Of a stretch of DNA of 56,988 nucleotides, positions 1 to 9,346 are shown piece by piece. The notes below the pieces were generated by a model. That model saw nothing but the letters and a program-made list of their open reading frames with translations. It searched no databases and had not been told where the DNA came from. The DNA is taken from positions 1-56,988 of the forward strand of contig JANQFU010000068.1 of assembly GCA_028277665.1 (NCBI GenBank), written 5' to 3'. This DNA is from Alphaproteobacteria bacterium. Its GTDB lineage: Bacteria > Pseudomonadota > Alphaproteobacteria > Micavibrionales > Micavibrionaceae. Each line of letters begins with the position of its first letter. Positions within the stretch are counted from its first letter, which is position 1. A program made the translations under genes and the position numbers.

Positions 1-429
1 CCCGTCAAAAAGCCAAAACCAACTTGTCATCCCCGTTTTCAAGCACGACTGTCCGGAAAAAGTTAACGCGTAATCCCGGATACCGGGTCTCGATCAGGAG
101 ACCCCGGCTCTGCGCAAAACTTCCGCTTATGCGGAGCTTTTGCTTGTCCGGGGTTGCGGGTTTTGGGGATATTAACCTTTTCCCGGACAATCATGGGCGA
201 TCGCGGCGATCCAGCATATTGGAACATTTCTTCCCCGCGAAGCGAATTATTTTCTTCGTGTTCTTCGTGCACTATTGGGAACACGGTTACTTCGTGGTGA
301 AAAAACTGGATCGCCGGGATGACGTCGGTTTATATCTTTTGAGATCAACCCGGTCAAGTCGGCCCTTGTTTGGGCCCGTCTTTTTGGCGGTGGGCCCTTA
401 TCGGTCTTTTTTCTTTACGGTCATCATGG
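1..429. other. Gene-free repeat-rich intergenic region
   Basis: I see no credible gene here; the open frames lack family resemblance and overlap strong palindromes. The stretch holds a hairpin at 85-104 (arms GGGTCTC and GAGACCC), a second hairpin at 114-143 (near-complementary 13-base arms around TTAT), and one copy of the dispersed GATCCAG/CTGGATC repeat at 188-334. The last 85 bases lie downstream of the minus-strand membrane-protein gene and contain GGGCCC inverted repeats that could act as a weak terminator for it. Confidence 0.6.
188..334. repeat. Dispersed palindromic repeat, copy 1
   Basis: The left arm (about 188-214) has GCGATCGCGGCGATCCAG and the right arm (about 305-334) has ACTGGATCGCCGGGATGACG, so the ends are complementary around a variable interior of roughly 90 bases. 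The same arms occur at 56841-56988, and the core GTCATCCCGG...CCGGGATGAC occurs at 46338-46431. This is the kind of mobile, non-coding intergenic palindrome common in proteobacteria; no transposase is present. Confidence 0.6.
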
Positions 430-1299
430 TTATCTCATCGTCAGAAATGTGAGGGCGATTGCCGCGGCGACAATGCCGAGGCCGGGGCGGATGTCGCTTT
501 TTTCCTCGTGACGGACGAGCCGGTAGAAGAGCAGGACCCAGAGCGGGCCGGTCAGCATGATCGCCGTCACATAGGCGGGGTTCGGCGTGAGCATAAATCC
601 CCAGAGCCGGAAGCTCAGTGTGCCGAGAACAAGCAGGGAAATTGCAAAGGCAGAAAAATAATATGCCTTTCGGTCATAATTTTCCGGTTTTGGCGTATGC
701 GTCCGGGATTTTGAAAACAGCGTTCCGATCAGAACGACAAGGACGGACTGGACGAAAATATAAACGACGAGCCCTTCGAAACCCGGCGCGTAATCGATCC
801 CCGTTTTGGCGATGATGTTCACGGTTCCCATCGTCAGGACGATTGGCAACATGGCTTTCATGACATCGAAATTGACCGGGCAGTGGCGCATGCGGATGGC
901 AAAAAAGGCGGCAGCGGCGATGCAGAGCCCGATGCCGGCGAAGTGGAGCGGGTGCTGCAAATGCTCCGATAACAGGGCCGGATTCAGGATCAGCCAGAGA
1001 ATGAAAACGAACGGGACGCTGAGCGGCTCGATCCGGGTGACGGCGCCCGCGCCGTATTTCGCGGTGAAATCAAAAAGGGATTTGTCCTGATAGACGACGA
1101 GCGGCGCGGTCAGCGCGACCATAAGATAGAACACCGGAGAGTCAGGCCAGGGCACGACAAACAGGAACGGAAAAACGTAGAGAATCAAAAGCAACTTGAT
1201 TGTAACTGTCAGTTTCAGACCCGGAATTTTCAGGTACTGGTTTGTAATGCGTGTCGCGCATTGCAGGAGCGCGGCGGTTATGGCGCAAAGGGCCCACAT
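430..1299 (-). CDS. DMT/EamA-like integral membrane protein
   Basis: A 289-residue, strongly hydrophobic protein with about nine to ten predicted membrane segments and very short loops, ending in a basic cytoplasmic tail. Size, segment number and the apparent two-half layout (a first half to about residue 140, a second beginning near the MKAMLPIVLTMG segment) fit the drug/metabolite transporter (EamA) superfamily, whose members move small metabolites or drugs across the inner membrane. I cannot name a substrate. The start is supported by an AGGA ribosome-binding site about nine bases upstream. It lies 21 bases after the chemoreceptor gene on the same strand and is probably co-transcribed with it. 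Confidence 0.65.
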   Translation of the reverse strand: MWALCAITAALLQCATRITNQYLKIPGLKLTVTIKLLLILYVFPFLFVVPWPDSPVFYLMVALTAPLVVYQDKSLFDFTAKYGAGAVTRIEPLSVPFVFILWLILNPALLSEHLQHPLHFAGIGLCIAAAAFFAIRMRHCPVNFDVMKAMLPIVLTMGTVNIIAKTGIDYAPGFEGLVVYIFVQSVLVVLIGTLFSKSRTHTPKPENYDRKAYYFSAFAISLLVLGTLSFRLWGFMLTPNPAYVTAIMLTGPLWVLLFYRLVRHEEKSDIRPGLGIVAAAIALTFLTMR

Positions 1300-1320
1300 G
1301 GCGAGGATCCTTTCCTTTTG

Positions 1321-3477
1321 TTATCCGGCCCGGATCTGGGAGATGAAGCTGTCCGCGGCGGTTTTCAGGTTCTTGGCCTGACGGGAGAGTTCCTGCGAGG
1401 CCGATTCAAGCTGGTTGGTTGCGGCGGCGCTTTGCGCGGCGGCGCCGCTGATCTCGATGATGTTTTTCGAGACCTGTCCTGTGCCGTCGGCCAGACCCTG
1501 AATATTGTGACTGATATCTGCGGCGGTCGTATTCTGTTCTTCGACGGCGGCAGCAACGTTATTGGTCTGGTCGTTGACGGAGTCGATCTGATTGATGATG
1601 CTGTTGATCGTCTCGATCGTTTCAATGGCGGACGTTTTGACATGGCCGATGTGATCCGCGATTTCTTCCGTCATTTTACTCGTTTCTCCGGCGAGGTTTT
1701 TGACCTCGCTGGCGACAACGGCGAACCCTTTTCCGGCTTCTCCGGCCCGTGCGGCCTCGATTGTTGCGTTTAAGGCCAGCAGGTTCGTTTGTTCGGCGAC
1801 ATCGTTGATGGCCCGGATGACGTCGTCGATTTCCCCGACGGCCTGCTGGAGGCGGTCCAGTTTCTCATGCGAGCTTTGCGCGGCGCTGGCGCAGTTTTGC
1901 GCTGTGTCCGCCGTCCGGTTGATGTTGGTCGCAATTTCCTGGATTGAGGCTGTCATTTCTTCTGCGGCGGCGGCAACGGCCTGAACGTTCTGTGTGGCTT
2001 CCTGTGCGGCCGTAGAGACGGCATCGCTTTTTTGCGACGTCTGGCGGACCGCGCTTCCAAGCTGTGCCGACATGCTGTGCATCTGATGCGCCGCAGCGCC
2101 GACGATGTTCACAATCTCGCCGACCTGCTGTTCGAATTGCGTTGCCGTCTGATCCATCAGTTTTTTGTGTTGCTCTGCGGCGCGGGCTTCCGCTTTTTTG
2201 GATTCTTCCTCAAGGCGTTCTTTTTCAAGCAGGTTGCGCTGGAAAGTTTTCATCGCCACAGCCATTTCGCCGATCTCATCCCGGCGGTTGTCAATGCTGA
2301 TCGGCGCCGATGAGTTTCCGTCCGCGATTTTTGTCATGGTTTCCGCCAGGTCATGAAGGGGGCGGGCGATGGAGATCGCGATGAATTGTCCGGCAATCAG
2401 GAGCATAACCAGGCCGGCAAGTCCGTATCCGATGAGGATGAAGGCTACTTTCCTGACAGGCGCCATCATTTCGCTTTTGTCGATTTTTCCGACGATGGCC
2501 CATCGCGTTCCAAGAAAATCAAACGGTCGCGCTGTGGAGAAGGCCTTTTTCTCCCGGTAGTCTTTTGTGACGCCGTGTCCTGTCTCTCCGGCCAGCGCCT
2601 TTCTAACCATGTCATTGTCAATTTTTGTTCTCAGCAGAGTGTTTTCTTTGCTCAGGCGAGAATTGTTGCGCATCAGAAAATCCTGCCCGACGATATAGGT
2701 TTCGCCGCTTTCACCAAGGCCGGTTGTTTGCTGCATGATGCTGTCGATTTTTCCGACCGGCATCTGAAAAGCCAGGACGCCGAGTTTCCTGTCACGATCG
2801 AAGATGGGATAGGCGATGAAGCTGGCCGCTGCACCGTGGCTGGGGGCATAGGCTTTAAAATCGGTAAAGACGGGGTCATTTTCCGGGCCCAGATCTCTGG
2901 CCGTGCGGAAAACATATCCAAGATCGGTGTCTTTCCATTCGCCGTCATTCAGGTTTGTTGCGAAATCCAGTTCCTTGTAGACCGTGTATAAAAGGTCGCC
3001 GTTCAGGTCGAACAGGAAGATGTTGTAGTATTCGCGCGCGTAGAGCATATCCCGGAACCAGTGGTGGTGATTCCGGTGCGCCATGTCATACAAGGTCCCA
3101 AAGTCGGCGGCGTCGAGTTTTTCCTTCTCACCCGCCGGGTGCGGGTTGTTCTCGATATAGGCGTTCTGAAGCCATGTTTCCGGATTTTTTCCTGTCTGGC
3201 GCAGTTCTTCCCACGCCATCTGATAGTCTTTCAGCGCGCTGATAACGGCGTCCGAAGACGACTGGATGAGAATGTCCTGTTTGATTCCGTCCAGATACAA
3301 ATCGAGTTCGTGAAGCCGGGCTTCGGTCAGGGCGTTGAATTTGTTCGTTTCCGCTTTTTTGAGCGCTTCCGATTGCTGATAGATCGCGCTGAGCGTCATG
3401 GGGATGATTGCCAGCAAAATCAGCCCGGCAATCATAATCGGGAGACGTGTGCGAATTTTAATATTATTGAAATTCAT
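1321..3477 (-). CDS. Methyl-accepting chemotaxis protein
   Basis: A 718-residue transmembrane chemoreceptor. It has an N-terminal membrane segment (about residues 10-30), a long periplasmic sensor region of Cache type (about 35-340), a second membrane segment, a HAMP domain (ending near [17 protein letters not shown]), and a cytoplasmic signalling coiled coil. The kinase-contact hairpin tip has the family motif [19 protein letters not shown] followed by [15 protein letters not shown]. It would pass ligand binding to a CheA-CheW complex, but no other chemotaxis gene lies in the window. The start at 3477 is chosen over an upstream ATG at 3600 because the protein then begins just before the membrane anchor and GGAA precedes it; the longer form would add 41 residues with no obvious role. 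Confidence 0.93.
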   Translation of the reverse strand: MNFNNIKIRTRLPIMIAGLILLAIIPMTLSAIYQQSEALKKAETNKFNALTEARLHELDLYLDGIKQDILIQSSSDAVISALKDYQMAWEELRQTGKNPETWLQNAYIENNPHPAGEKEKLDAADFGTLYDMAHRNHHHWFRDMLYAREYYNIFLFDLNGDLLYTVYKELDFATNLNDGEWKDTDLGYVFRTARDLGPENDPVFTDFKAYAPSHGAAASFIAYPIFDRDRKLGVLAFQMPVGKIDSIMQQTTGLGESGETYIVGQDFLMRNNSRLSKENTLLRTKIDNDMVRKALAGETGHGVTKDYREKKAFSTARPFDFLGTRWAIVGKIDKSEMMAPVRKVAFILIGYGLAGLVMLLIAGQFIAISIARPLHDLAETMTKIADGNSSAPISIDNRRDEIGEMAVAMKTFQRNLLEKERLEEESKKAEARAAEQHKKLMDQTATQFEQQVGEIVNIVGAAAHQMHSMSAQLGSAVRQTSQKSDAVSTAAQEATQNVQAVAAAAEEMTASIQEIATNINRTADTAQNCASAAQSSHEKLDRLQQAVGEIDDVIRAINDVAEQTNLLALNATIEAARAGEAGKGFAVVASEVKNLAGETSKMTEEIADHIGHVKTSAIETIETINSIINQIDSVNDQTNNVAAAVEEQNTTAADISHNIQGLADGTGQVSKNIIEISGAAAQSAAATNQLESASQELSRQAKNLKTAADSFISQIRAG

Positions 3478-3656
3478 TTGTTTTCCGAATTGTATATTTA
3501 TGGTTTTACCTGTGAGGTCAGCCTGAATACTCGATCCGGGAAAGATAGCATTTTTCTTGATTTTGTCTAATGGTATCTTTTGTTTTGTAATCTTTTGCAT
3601 GAGAGTTGTTTTTATATGAAAATATTTTAGTTTTGTCCTTATCGCAAAATCCGGGC

Positions 3657-3685
3657 TTGTTTCTTCTTAATGATATCTGTACAAC
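3657..3685 (+). promoter_or_regulatory. Possible sigma-70-type promoter of ppa
   Basis: TTGTTT at 3657-3662 and TACAAC at 3680-3685 are separated by 17 bases, 36 bases before the chosen ppa start. The match is moderate and unsupported by other data. The 244-base divergent gap to the chemoreceptor gene presumably carries promoters for both directions. Confidence 0.35.
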
Positions 3686-3721
3686 CCTTTGCCATAGATT
3701 TAACAGATGGAGAGAGCGTTA

Positions 3722-4252
3722 ATGCGTCTGAATGCGATTCCGATCGGGAAAAATCCTCCTGAAGATTTTTATGCGGTCATTGAAAATCCGATGCTCGGGC
3801 AGCCGGTAAAATATGAACTGGATAAAGAGTCGGGCGCAATGTTTGTCGACCGATTCCTGCATACGGCGATGTTTTATCCGGGGAATTACGGCTTTATTCC
3901 GCATACGCTTTCCGGGGACGGAGATCCGGTCGACGTCCTCGTTCTGGGCCGTGTGCCGGTCATGCCGGGCGCCGTGATGCATTGCCGTCCGGTCGGCGTG
4001 CTCGTCATGGAAGACGAAAGCGGGATGGATGAAAAAGTGATTGCCGTTCCGGCACCGAAACTGCACCCCTATCACGATAATGTGGAAGATATTGAAGACG
4101 TCCGGCCGATCCTGCGCGAGCAGATCGAGCATTTTTTTGCGCATTACAAGGATCTCGAAAAAGGAAAATGGGCGAAGACGGTCCGCTGGGGGGATTGCGC
4201 TGAAGCACAAAAACTGATTCTTGAAGGGATCGACCGCGCGAAAAGCGCGTGA
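3722..4252 (+). CDS. ppa: Inorganic pyrophosphatase
   Basis: A 176-residue soluble family I inorganic pyrophosphatase, which hydrolyses pyrophosphate to two phosphates and drives biosynthetic reactions forward in the cytoplasm. The family signature DGDPVDVLVLG, holding the metal-binding aspartates, is present, as are the conserved ENPMLGQPVKYELDKESG and FYPGNYGFIPHT segments. Length matches the usual bacterial enzyme (about 175). An in-frame ATG at 3707 is rejected because its codons form the GGAGAG ribosome-binding site for the ATG at 3722. The gene converges on the hybrid kinase with no intergenic base: the hexamer TGATCA at 4250-4255 supplies both stop codons. Confidence 0.96.
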   Translation: MRLNAIPIGKNPPEDFYAVIENPMLGQPVKYELDKESGAMFVDRFLHTAMFYPGNYGFIPHTLSGDGDPVDVLVLGRVPVMPGAVMHCRPVGVLVMEDESGMDEKVIAVPAPKLHPYHDNVEDIEDVRPILREQIEHFFAHYKDLEKGKWAKTVRWGDCAEAQKLILEGIDRAKSA

Positions 4253-7200
4253 TCAAGGTCCGGTATCTGTCAGGTCTGCGGCCTCCCGAATTAATGGCGC
4301 CGTTTCTTTAAAAACAGCCAGCATTTGGGCGTGAAGCTTCGTTAATCTTCTGCACAAAGCCGCATCCGTGTTTTCGATATTCTCTGTAATCTCCTCCATT
4401 CTTTCGGCGAGGATACTGAGGTTCATTGCGCCGAACTGGGCGGAGGAGGATTTGATTGAATGCGAAAGCCTTGAAATATTGTATATATTCGGATTCTTTT
4501 CTGCGATCATGTTTGCAATATTCGTCAGGTTTTTCTCTGTTTCATTGAGATACAGACTGATAATTCGCTGCGCTCTATTTCCCATTTCTGCTTGATAGGT
4601 GCTCAGAATGCCGGCCTCGAAATTCAGGGAAAGCGGAACGTCGTCCGGATCTTCTGTGTCTTCATTGCCGTTTCCTGAGATATTTTCTGCGCTTTCAGTG
4701 TTGATCTCATCTTTTCTGGCTTTTCCGGTTTTATCGAGCCATTCGTAAATTTTTTTCTTCAGCGTTTCGCTGCGGACCGGTTTTGCGAGGAAGTCGTCCA
4801 TACCTGATTCGAAGCACCGGTCCCGTTCTTCCGTGAGAGCACCTGCGGTCAGGGCAATGATCGGTAAACGGGAAGGGAGGTCTCCTTTTTTCTCCATTTT
4901 CCGGATTGTCCTCGTTGTATCAAATCCGTCCATAACCGGCATCCGGCAGTCCAGGATAATCAGGTCGAACTGATTTGGCGCGTTTTCAAGGACACTGATT
5001 GCGTCCCGGCCATTATCGGCCAGAGTGACAATGCATCCCATATCCTTGATAAATTCTTCTGCAACGACCTGATTGACCGGAGAATCGTCGACGAGGAGAA
5101 TATGAGCGCCTTCTGCTGTGTACCGGATTTGCGGAGATTTTCCGGGGCGCTCGTCGGTCAGTGACGGCATGTTTGTTCCTTCGGGGGCGTGATCGCTCAG
5201 GATGCTGAGGACCGTAATCAAAAAATCCTGTTTCCGGATCGGCCGAGACAAAAGAGAGTCCCAGTTATTATTTCTGCTCGTCAGTGATTCGTCCTCATTA
5301 TTGGCAATCAGAATAATGGAAGGGAGTTTATGAATGATTTCCGGACCGATATTTTTTCCTGCAAGATTGTTTTCTTCTGCAGAAAGATATTCGGCGCTCG
5401 TAACAAGAAGGTCGAAATTTCCGATATCCATCGTTTTCGTTTCCGAGAAGCGCTCAAGGATTTTTGCTTTCAGGCCAATTTCGCCAAGATAGGCTGCAAT
5501 GACATTCGCTATGACAGGATGATTTCCGACGATTAGCGCTTCCCCTTTTATTTGCGGAAGATTCTGGGCATTCTCCATCGTTCGGACAGGGATTTTTATC
5601 GTAAATGTGCTTCCTGTGTTCTCGCCGGAAACGAGAGATATGGTCCCGCCCATCTTTTCGGTTAGCTGCTTTGATATTGAGAGGCCCAGTCCCGAGCCTC
5701 CGAACCGGCGGGTTGTGCTCGCATCGCCCTGCTCGAATTGTCCAAAAATTGTTTTCTGGGCGGAATCCGGAATGCCTACGCCAGTATCTTCGATGGAAAT
5801 TTTTAAATTTTCTTCCGATTTCTTTTTTTCTATATGCTCGATCTTGACAAGAACATGTCCTTGCTCGGTAAATTTCACCGCATTGCTCAGAAGATTGTTA
5901 ATCACCTGCCGAAATCTTCCGGGGTCGATATTGACGATTTCGGGTATGCCGGCTGTTTCAAAAAGGACCAGTTCGATACTTTTTTCTCGGGCCTTGATTG
6001 CATGAAGATCCACGACCTCTTCCAGCAAGGGGCGAAGGCGGCAGGGGCGGGGTTCAAGCGTAAGCTTTCCGGCTTCGATTTTTGAGAAATCAAGAATATC
6101 GTCAATGAGGGATAAAAGACTCTCGGCAGACGTTATCAGTGTTTGCGCATATGCGAATTCTCTGGGTTTCAGATCCGATTTCATCAGGAGTTCCGCCATG
6201 CCGAGAATTCCGTTCATCGGCGTTCGGATTTCGTGGCTCATATTGGCGACAAATTCGCTTTTCATGCGGCTGGCTCTGCGCGCTTCCTCCTTCGCTCGTT
6301 CGGCTTCCTGCTCGCTGCGTTTAATGACCGTCAGATCGGCGTGAATGCCGATAATACGTGTTGCTCGTCCGTTATCGTCAAATTCGACGGCCCGTCCCGT
6401 CGTCCGGATCCATGTCCAGTCTCCACCCTTGTCTCGCATCCGTGCCAGAGATTCATAAAAATCCGTTTTGCCTTCAATGTGTTCCTGGAGTCTGTTTTCC
6501 GCATTTTCGAGATCTTCGGGATGAATCAGCATTCTCCACGTCTCGAATGTCATCGGTAATTCCTGCGGCTCGTAACCGAGCATTGTGTACCAGATGTCAT
6601 TGTAAAAGACATCGTCGTTGAGAATATCCCAGTCCCAGATTCCTATTCTTGCGCCTGTGACCGCCTGATTAAAGCGGCGTTCGCTGTCCTGAAGCTGTTT
6701 TTGCGTCTGGCGCACCTGGGTCACGTCCCGGGAGACCCCAAGGATATAGCGCTGCCCGTCGATATCTGTGAAACCAACTTTTTTTGTATTCAGAATGCGC
6801 TGTTTTCCCTGATAATCGCTGATATTCTCGACGGTTTCGCTGTAGCCGCTCTCAAGAGCGATCCTGTCCTGTGAGATGAATACATTCGATTCTTCTTCCG
6901 TGAAATTTTCAACGCTTGTTTTTCCAACGATATTTTGTCTCTCTTCCGGGGGGAAAACGGAAAGGAAGGCCGGGTTGGCCTCGATTATTCTCAGTTTTTC
7001 ATCTTTCACAAAAACAAGGTCCGGGATGTTGTCCATGATCATCTGGAGCCGGTTTTTCAGACGTGTAACGTCTCTCGTTCTCTCCCGGACGCGGTATTCT
7101 ACAGTTTCTTTCTGATGGATAAGTTTGTACAGCGTCCAGGTGAGGAGAATTGCAAGAAGGACGCCGCCCAAGAGTGTGATTTCCGCAGAGCCGTAACTGA

Positions 7201-8167
7201 TCCAGGTCTCAAAAGCAGGCGTTGTATGCCATAGAAAAGTCCATTCACGTCCGGCGAGTTCAATATGTGTCTTCTCTGTCAGGCGCGCATTTTCGCGGAT
7301 CAGTTCCCGTGTGTAAGCGCTGCTGTTCCCGATGGCGTAGATCAGGGTCTCGTCAGTCGTTTCCGTGCCGTCATAAACTTCGAAATGAACCTTGTTGTCG
7401 ACGATGTCCATCAGGTCGTGCAGAAATTTTTCGCCGATAAAGGGGGCGTAGATCCATCCAAGAAATTCTTTGTCCGGTTCTTTCGTGTGTAAGGGTATCA
7501 AAAGGAGAAATCCGGCGCCTTTTCGCTCGTCCTGAACGAGTTCGATTTTTTTTGTCAGAGCCGGTTGCTCGGTTTTCATCGCCCGAATGGCGGCCGTTCG
7601 TCTGTTGCTTTCAAAAGCGATATCCAGACCTATGGCTTCTTTGTTGATTTCTTCCGGGACGATGTAGGTTATAATAAATTTATCTTTGTGCTCGGTCTCC
7701 GGATGATTGATGAAACCCGGAATTTCTTTCCGGACGCTTCGGATGTAAGCGTCAAGATTCTTTTCATCAACCAGGCGGATCATGCCGACCCCATTGATTC
7801 CGGGAAGGGACTCTTTGATTTTTAAAGACCCGACGTAGCGTGTCCATTCATCCAGCGTTACTTTATGGGAGGCGTTGTAGAGCCCGAGTCCGCCGCGCAG
7901 GCTCATTTCATAAAGGCGATAGCGTTCCTGAAGTGCGTCCTCCACTTCGCCGATAAGAGCGTGAAAATACGCGTTATGCCGGGCGTTCTGCTCATCGCGT
8001 ATCATATCCCATGAGACGATGCTCAAGAAAAGAATGATGAGGCCGCTGAGCCATGGCGATAAACGCCAGAGCACTCCGTGGGACCGGAGCGGACCTTCCT
8101 CTTTTTCCTGCCTTTCCGGAGCAGAACTTCTGTCTTTGCCTTTTATAAATTTGCTTTCCATGATCAT
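4253..8167 (-). CDS. CHASE/PAS hybrid sensor histidine kinase with HPt
   Basis: A 1304-residue multi-domain sensor kinase. In order: a membrane segment near residues 36-56, an extracytoplasmic CHASE-type sensor (about 60-310), a second membrane segment, PAS (about 370-490), PAS/PAC (about 495-620), HisKA with phospho-His H645 in NMSHEIRTPMNG, HATPase with the DTGVGIP and GGSGLGLSIS boxes, a degenerate receiver-like domain, a true receiver with Asp1073 in LDCRMPVMDG, and a C-terminal HPt domain with His1236 in LSHSIKSSS. It should run an internal His-Asp-His phosphorelay and deliver phosphate to a separate response regulator, which is not adjacent. The first receiver-like domain lacks the acidic pocket and acceptor Asp. 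An alternative ATG two codons downstream is possible. Confidence 0.92.
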   Translation of the reverse strand: MIMESKFIKGKDRSSAPERQEKEEGPLRSHGVLWRLSPWLSGLIILFLSIVSWDMIRDEQNARHNAYFHALIGEVEDALQERYRLYEMSLRGGLGLYNASHKVTLDEWTRYVGSLKIKESLPGINGVGMIRLVDEKNLDAYIRSVRKEIPGFINHPETEHKDKFIITYIVPEEINKEAIGLDIAFESNRRTAAIRAMKTEQPALTKKIELVQDERKGAGFLLLIPLHTKEPDKEFLGWIYAPFIGEKFLHDLMDIVDNKVHFEVYDGTETTDETLIYAIGNSSAYTRELIRENARLTEKTHIELAGREWTFLWHTTPAFETWISYGSAEITLLGGVLLAILLTWTLYKLIHQKETVEYRVRERTRDVTRLKNRLQMIMDNIPDLVFVKDEKLRIIEANPAFLSVFPPEERQNIVGKTSVENFTEEESNVFISQDRIALESGYSETVENISDYQGKQRILNTKKVGFTDIDGQRYILGVSRDVTQVRQTQKQLQDSERRFNQAVTGARIGIWDWDILNDDVFYNDIWYTMLGYEPQELPMTFETWRMLIHPEDLENAENRLQEHIEGKTDFYESLARMRDKGGDWTWIRTTGRAVEFDDNGRATRIIGIHADLTVIKRSEQEAERAKEEARRASRMKSEFVANMSHEIRTPMNGILGMAELLMKSDLKPREFAYAQTLITSAESLLSLIDDILDFSKIEAGKLTLEPRPCRLRPLLEEVVDLHAIKAREKSIELVLFETAGIPEIVNIDPGRFRQVINNLLSNAVKFTEQGHVLVKIEHIEKKKSEENLKISIEDTGVGIPDSAQKTIFGQFEQGDASTTRRFGGSGLGLSISKQLTEKMGGTISLVSGENTGSTFTIKIPVRTMENAQNLPQIKGEALIVGNHPVIANVIAAYLGEIGLKAKILERFSETKTMDIGNFDLLVTSAEYLSAEENNLAGKNIGPEIIHKLPSIILIANNEDESLTSRNNNWDSLLSRPIRKQDFLITVLSILSDHAPEGTNMPSLTDERPGKSPQIRYTAEGAHILLVDDSPVNQVVAEEFIKDMGCIVTLADNGRDAISVLENAPNQFDLIILDCRMPVMDGFDTTRTIRKMEKKGDLPSRLPIIALTAGALTEERDRCFESGMDDFLAKPVRSETLKKKIYEWLDKTGKARKDEINTESAENISGNGNEDTEDPDDVPLSLNFEAGILSTYQAEMGNRAQRIISLYLNETEKNLTNIANMIAEKNPNIYNISRLSHSIKSSSAQFGAMNLSILAERMEEITENIENTDAALCRRLTKLHAQMLAVFKETAPLIREAADLTDTGP

Positions 8168-8340
8168 GAGCGGATTGTATCAGATGCACAGGACATGCAA
8201 CGATGAATAGAGAATCGGCGCACACATGGATATTCCATCCTTTTTTATATGGATTTATTTCAGGCTGGATTTTTGGAGCGGACGCTCTAAACTCCGGGAG
8301 GCGGTTTTACCGATTATTCCAACGATGCAAGAGGGACGTT

Positions 8341-8682
8341 ATGACCAAGGATTATAAAGAGATTACCGGACGGATCAGTAAAAACATGGGAACGCTGCGC
8401 AAGCTTGCGCCGGAGGCGATGGGCGGGTTTTCGAAACTTGCGGCGGAAGCCGGGAAAGACGGTGCTCTCGATGAGAAAACCAAAGAATATATCGCGCTTG
8501 CAATCGGCGTGTCTCAACGCTGTGACGGATGTATCGGTTTTCACGTAAAAAAGCTTCTGGCGCTGGGTGCGAGTAAAGAGGAAATCGCTGAAGTTCTGGC
8601 CATGTGTGTCTATATGGGCGGCGGGCCGGCTTTGATGTATGCGGCCGAAGCTATTGAAGCTCTGGAACAATTCAGCGGATAA
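8341..8682 (+). CDS. AhpD/carboxymuconolactone decarboxylase-like protein
   Basis: A 113-residue all-helical protein of the AhpD-like superfamily. The redox motif CDGCIGFH (CxxC followed by His) is intact and sits in the helix typical of AhpD-type peroxidase partners, followed by the glycine-rich segment YMGGGPALMYA. Such proteins relay electrons to peroxidases or act as small disulfide reductases; the substrate here is unknown. The start at 8341 is preceded by GAGGGA with good spacing; the upstream in-frame extension to 8203 has no family similarity and is left out. Its TAA stop overlaps the tag ATG by one base, so the two genes are translated from one message. Confidence 0.85.
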   Translation: MTKDYKEITGRISKNMGTLRKLAPEAMGGFSKLAAEAGKDGALDEKTKEYIALAIGVSQRCDGCIGFHVKKLLALGASKEEIAEVLAMCVYMGGGPALMYAAEAIEALEQFSG

Positions 8683-9257
8683 TGGGCGAGGATCTTATTG
8701 ATGGGCGCTGCGGCTGGGTCGGCCGCGGCAAACCGTTTTACGAAGCTTACCACGATTATGAGTGGGGTGTGCCTGTTCATGACGACAGGCTTCATTTCGA
8801 GATGCTTGTCCTTGAGGGAATGCAGGCCGGATTGAGTTGGGAAATCGTTCTGCGGAAACGTGAGGCGATTCGTGAAGCTTTTCATGGATTTGTCCCTGAA
8901 CATGTCGCGGCGATGGAGGATAACGCGCTTGAGGCTCTGGCTGAAAACCCGGACATTATCCGCAACCGGATGAAAATTCGGGCGGCGCGCACGAACGCCC
9001 GGGTTTTTCTCGATCTTCAGCGGGAATTCGGGGCGTTCGATTCCTACGTCTGGCCGTTTGTGGGCGGTGCGCCGCGGATCGGACGTTGGCGCGCGTTGTC
9101 TGATGTGCCCTGTGAGACAACCGAAAGCCGGACGCTTTCAAAGGATCTGAAAATGCGCGGTATGTGTTTTGTCGGGCCTGTGATCATTTATTCCTACATG
9201 CAGGCCTGCGGTCTTGTGAACGATCATTTGCAGGGGTGCCGTTGCGCCGGAACATGA
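8682..9257 (+). CDS. tag: DNA-3-methyladenine glycosylase I
   Basis: A 191-residue DNA repair glycosylase that removes 3-methyladenine from alkylated DNA to start base excision repair. Family features visible include an N-terminal GRCGW, the YHDYEWGVPVHDD segment, the FEMLVLEGMQAGLSW block, the FDSYVWPFVGG segment, and the C-terminal VNDHLQGCRC region where zinc ligands occur in Tag. Length matches the usual about 190 residues. It overlaps the preceding AhpD-like gene by one base. Both could belong to a small stress-protection unit, which is inference from the arrangement. Confidence 0.93.
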   Translation: MGEDLIDGRCGWVGRGKPFYEAYHDYEWGVPVHDDRLHFEMLVLEGMQAGLSWEIVLRKREAIREAFHGFVPEHVAAMEDNALEALAENPDIIRNRMKIRAARTNARVFLDLQREFGAFDSYVWPFVGGAPRIGRWRALSDVPCETTESRTLSKDLKMRGMCFVGPVIIYSYMQACGLVNDHLQGCRCAGT

Positions 9258-9346
9258 TTGCCGCTCTTTTGTTGTTATGGAATTAATTCTGAAAGACTTT
9301 ATTTTTATGGATTTTAATTGTTCCGAAATTTGCTAAAACATTTTGT

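Noticed and set aside
9258..9346. CtrA-type TTAA-N7-TTAA site
   Set aside because: Only isolated TTAA half-sites occur; the same holds for other gaps, for example near 56777, where the spacing is 4.
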